A program made the translations under genes and the position numbers. Of a stretch of 64,000 bases of DNA, positions 60,401 to 64,000 are shown one piece after another. The DNA comes from Mycteria americana. Its lineage: Eukaryota; Chordata; Aves; Ciconiiformes; Ciconiidae. Each line of letters starts with the position of its first letter. The stretch's first letter is position 1. The notes beneath the pieces were generated by a model, which was not told the origin of the DNA, did no database searches, and saw only the letters and a list, made by a program, of their open reading frames with translations. The stretch covers positions 10,606,501 to 10,670,500 of the forward strand of contig NC_134382.1 of NCBI RefSeq assembly GCF_035582795.1, read 5' to 3'.

Positions 60401-63400
60401 ATTATGCAAAATATTCAGGATTCTAATGCCATTTGCTTGAGACCTTAACAGTTTAATATAATGTCATTTACAGAGAACTAACCATGTTCATAAAATGCCA
60501 TGTGCAAGTCTTTGGTTAGGGGAATCCACAATCCAAACAGAAAACTTAAAATCCATATGTAAATGTCATAAAATACCTGTGTAACAACCCTTATTCCCTG
60601 AATTTATTTTGGTTGCTCTGCCATTTCTATTTAAAACACCCACACAATAAAGCCTCCTGAATTAGGAGTAACAGCACCCACCATCAGCTCTGCATCCAGA
60701 AGGTCGTGGAGCTCCAGTTGCTGATACACCTTCAGGCGGTATGCTTCCATTTGCTGTTTCTTCTTTTTAGCAAGATCATAATCCTCTTTCTCTACAGCAT
60801 AGCGCTTCTCTACCTCATACCGTCCAAGTCGTTCCCCTACCTAGAAGAGCATATAACAAGCTAGCCTGGAATCACATTACTGTACATACATATATGCTTC
60901 AGTATTTCCAGCCAAGTTATTAAATCAAGCTATCTGATTTTAAAATTACTATTTTGAAAATATAGTGGAAATCATTACGATTCCACATGAATGCTAGAGT
61001 CCCTGATGGACTACTGGCATACTGTTCGGCTTAAGAGATAAACAGTCTTTCAACAATACCTTTTGCAAGTCTGCAATAGCTTGTTTGAGTTTCTTGGCAT
61101 AATCGTAGCGTTCATGACGGACAGCTTCGCGCTTCTTCTCATCCAGTCTACGTATTATCTGAGCGACTTCTGGATCCTGGTACATGTCAAAAGCCAAATC
61201 ATCCAGAGGTGAAATGGAGTCAGGTTTCCTGAAGATATAAAATGAATAAAATAAACTTTCAGCTAATCCAAAATAGACCAGCATATGTCTTCTCTTTTCA
61301 TTAGCAGGGAACTAACAAAATAGAGACTGAGAACTACTTTAGACCAAGTAGATATTTTGCCAGGGTATATGCAAAAGAACATCCTTACCCAAGGTAAGTT
61401 CCATCTAAGGCAGGATCATCTGATTTAATTCCTAAGTAGTGGTCTATCAGCTTCTCTCTGGAAGGCTTTGTAGGGGAGAAAAGAAAAAATCTTAATGCAC
61501 ATTCATCAAGTGTGTGTTCAAGACAGAAATTCTGACTTGCCGCAATGAACACAAGCTATGCAACTTATAATACTTATGTTTTGGGGCATATTTAAACAAG
61601 AGAATTTGGAGAGGCTGAAAATGCAAACATTCCAATTGATTATGTTTTATTTTTTGTATCCACAAATTAGGCTCAATTTTTGAGAGCTTTCTTGCTTCAA
61701 GATAACATAAAAAAAAAAATTAAAAAATCAATACATGGCAGCTCTGCTACAGCACAAAACTAGGAGAACAAAGATGCATTCCATTGCCCCAAGAACCCCA
61801 TAACTGAACACGTGTAGCAACAGTAAAAAGACTGGGACGCTTTGCACTTACAGTATTATTGTTGTCATTACTGTAGTCTGCTGGATCTCCAATGATGTTT
61901 ATAGCTACTAGGGCAACCTGGGATAGATTTAAAGAAAATGTAAATGCATAAGGTCATTACTTTTTCTGTATCTTATGAAAACTGAAACAAAAAATGGTAT
62001 TTAAAAAAAAAAATGGGACCTGGGGTCTCCAGGGTGGTATGGAAGCAAAGAAAAGCACTAAGTGCTAAATGTACTTCATGCTTCATTAAAAATTTATTAC
62101 CAGATCTACAGACCACATTGCATACTCATCAGTTGTTCCCTTTTCTGGCCTGGAATGGAAGTGAAAAGAGCCACTGCAGAATTGAGGCAAATACTTGCTT
62201 TTTCTGTAACAGCATGGCTGTACAGCACCTCCACTTAATGCCACATCAGATCCTAAAGACTAAGAGTGGCTTTGTAGCGACCACAAAGCCATTCTCAGAG
62301 AAAGTACTTTGTCTTCAGCACAGAGCCTGCTGTGCAGTCTAAAACTCAAAATGAAAGGCAGTAATGGAATGTGCACTTGACTTGTTTCTTCTGGATAAGT
62401 TGCGTGCACTTGGTCAAGATTCCGAGTCACTTCTAACCTCTTATTTGTATTTTCTATTTTAAAAGAAACCAAAAATAAACCCAGGAGCTTTCAACCAACA
62501 TTTTTAGCTTCTACAAATCAAGGGAGCAGATTTCTATGCCTGTCCTGTACTACTGAAACTTTATCTAGCTTACAAAGTAAGGACTCTCAACTCAACTTAC
62601 CTGACCGTATAAGTTGTATTTGTTGACATAATTTTTATGGAAAATCAGCTTCAGGTACTGGCCAACTGCATCCATATACACAGATTTTAACTCTCGTGCT
62701 TTGAAATCAGTCTTTTCATTGTCTGAGAGCGGGACATAACTGAGAAAGAAAATGTAACAAGTAAGCAGGGAAAACGTACAAATACATAGCTGTATTTTTC
62801 CTCCTCAGGTTAGTACTTTTAAAACTCCCTCGTAACTAAAACAATGTGTGCTGTCATCTGACAAGAGTGTTCATCTGCATCATGCCTCTTACACCTACGT
62901 CTTCAGCCTTGTTACAGATCTAAGCAAGTACGGAATCTCTTTACTGCTTGCAACACAGCGTATCAACGTTGCGTGCAAAGCATAATGAACATTATTTCCT
63001 CCTGAGGCCTTTCTGATTAAGGTAGTAAAACCATTTAGAGCTTTTTCACTTACCCTAGTCTGTGAAACCTCTCTGACTGATAAGGAGCAAAGTATTCAGG
63101 CAAGCTTTCACTGATGTAGAACTCAATTTTGCTTGAAATCATGTACTGGTGAGCAAGCAACTGCAGTTTTCGTATTCGACATCTCTCCACCAACTGCAGA
63201 ACAATTTCCTGTGGATACTGACAGAGTCTGAAAACACACACAATTTCTGAGTTTTAAAGATTTTTTTAAAGATGACTTAACATTTAATCATGAAACTTTC
63301 CAAAGTTATTATAGTTTAATTCAGCGTTACAAATATTGTAGAGTAGAAGAGTAGAAACACTCTTCGCTTTATTGCATGCATGCGTATGTTAAAGTGCCCC

Positions 63401-63844
63401 ATACATATCTAGAGGGTGTGCTGCAAAGACTGGATTTTTAATACTCAGCCAAAGCAGCTGCAAACTCCAAGACAACTGACAAGAACAAATATAGTTCCCT
63501 TTTTTTCTTTTAAAGGACTTTATTTAAATGCAATGGGATGCCTTCAGCTGGTAACCAAGGCGTTCTTTTCCCCCCAGGATAAGGATTCCATGGGATTAAA
63601 GTAATTTTTGGGGGTTTATAATCAGTTTGGTCTGGGATGCTGTAAACTACTCTGACCATGCATGGTACATCTCCCAGTCATTTTAAACTCAGTGCTTCAG
63701 AACTACGCACATTCCTCCCACTCGCAGTACCTGGGTGATCGCCATCCATTCACTGTCGGTGCATGAACCATCAGCTCTTTTGCGCTGAAGCCATCTTCAT
63801 GTCCCGATGAACTAACAACTATAAAACCGATCTTGTGTGGCATC
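48428..63844 (-). CDS. CEP104: CEP104, centrosomal protein of 104 kDa (complete coding sequence)
   Basis: Ciliary-tip and centriolar microtubule regulator. Minus-strand coding exons: 63844-63731 (ATG 63843-63841), 63227-63054, 62739-62601, 61917-61852, 61465-61389, 61228-61060, 60840-60682, 60117-59869, 58977-58774, 58239-58072, 57365-57192, 55623-55447, 55135-54929, 54447-54331, 53707-53671, 53342-53319, 53162-53081, 52476-52368, 52063-51925, 51466-51399, 49898-49808, 48564-48428. Coding total 2880 nt, 959 residues plus TGA, in phase throughout. Domains: N-terminal jelly-roll 1-150 (starts MPHKIGFIVVSSSGHEDGF); coiled coil about 215-300; Pro-rich linker 300-420; TOG array about 430-690; second coiled coil 693-735; Cys/His zinc fingers about 779-905 (CIFCGERDESF, CEHCKQ, CQRCSEAL, CPLCHDNFSPGEE); SKIP motif at 939-942 in GSKIPTP, the EB1-binding signature known for this protein. 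Human CEP104 is 925 residues. The initiation exon has an acceptor one base before ATG, so a 5' non-coding exon lies beyond the window. Confidence 0.97.
53319..53342 (-). other. CEP104: CEP104 24-nt candidate microexon
   Basis: Acceptor TAAAG, 24 nt, donor gtatgt. It enters and leaves in phase 1, so it can be included or skipped without frame change; it encodes AIVSQLPA plus split glycine codons. The preceding exon (37 nt) joins equally well to the next exon if it is skipped. Confidence 0.55.
57709..57732. repeat. Poly(A) run in a CEP104 intron
   Basis: About 23 consecutive A. No retroposon body is recognisable next to it. Confidence 0.8.
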
Positions 63845-64000
63845 CTGCAGAAGTGAGCTAGTCAAAGCAACAATGTTTCAAGCTTAAGCTAATCCCTGGA
63901 AGGACAGTAAAAGAACACTGAAACACTAAAGTCAAAGAATTAAATCCCGTGGTCCATCAAGTCAGTAGATGATGACCACAAATCTAATTTTTAATTAATA
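63845..64000 (-). other. CEP104: 3' end of CEP104 intron 1
   Basis: Ends in the acceptor CTTCTGCAG (AG at 63846-63845). No exon is visible before the window ends, so the non-coding first exon and promoter are outside. Confidence 0.7.

Overview
The window is nuclear DNA of a bird. It carries four vertebrate genes in the gene order known from human 1p36.3 (TP73, CCDC27, LRRC47, CEP104), with introns and canonical GT-AG splice sites. It also carries CR1 LINE fragments, one of which ends in the tandem ATTCTGTG tail typical of avian CR1. The species cannot be fixed from the sequence alone.

Layout: (1) 1-22.5 kb, GC- and CpG-rich: TP73 on the plus strand, entering at the end of the intron before its exon 4 and complete to the stop codon and 3' UTR. 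(2) 24.5-32.8 kb, minus strand: a nine-exon gene whose 551-residue product joins a CGGBP1-like C2H2 zinc finger, a low-complexity Ser/Pro/Ala linker and a Gfo/Idh/MocA (inositol 2-dehydrogenase-like) oxidoreductase fold. Two of the three expected catalytic residues are replaced. This gene has no counterpart in the human order as I know it, and it is the most interesting object here. (3) 33.1-35.6 kb, plus strand: CCDC27, a coiled-coil gene sharing a short CpG-rich head-to-head promoter with gene 2. (4) 37.1-43.2 kb, minus strand: LRRC47, complete in seven exons, tail-to-tail with CCDC27. (5) 43.3-48.4 kb: spacer holding the likely CEP104 3' UTR and one unexplained exon-like ORF. (6) 48.4-63.8 kb, minus strand: CEP104, complete coding sequence in 22 coding exons; its non-coding first exon must lie beyond 64 kb.

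Functionally the window holds a p53-family transcription factor, a probable zinc-finger/pseudo-dehydrogenase fusion, a coiled-coil protein, a leucine-rich-repeat protein with a tRNA-synthetase-like B3/B4 domain, and a ciliary-tip microtubule regulator. Nothing suggests that they act in one pathway; the block is conserved synteny rather than an operon-like unit. All exon models were built by reading splice sites and codon phase by eye; every multi-exon model closes in frame.
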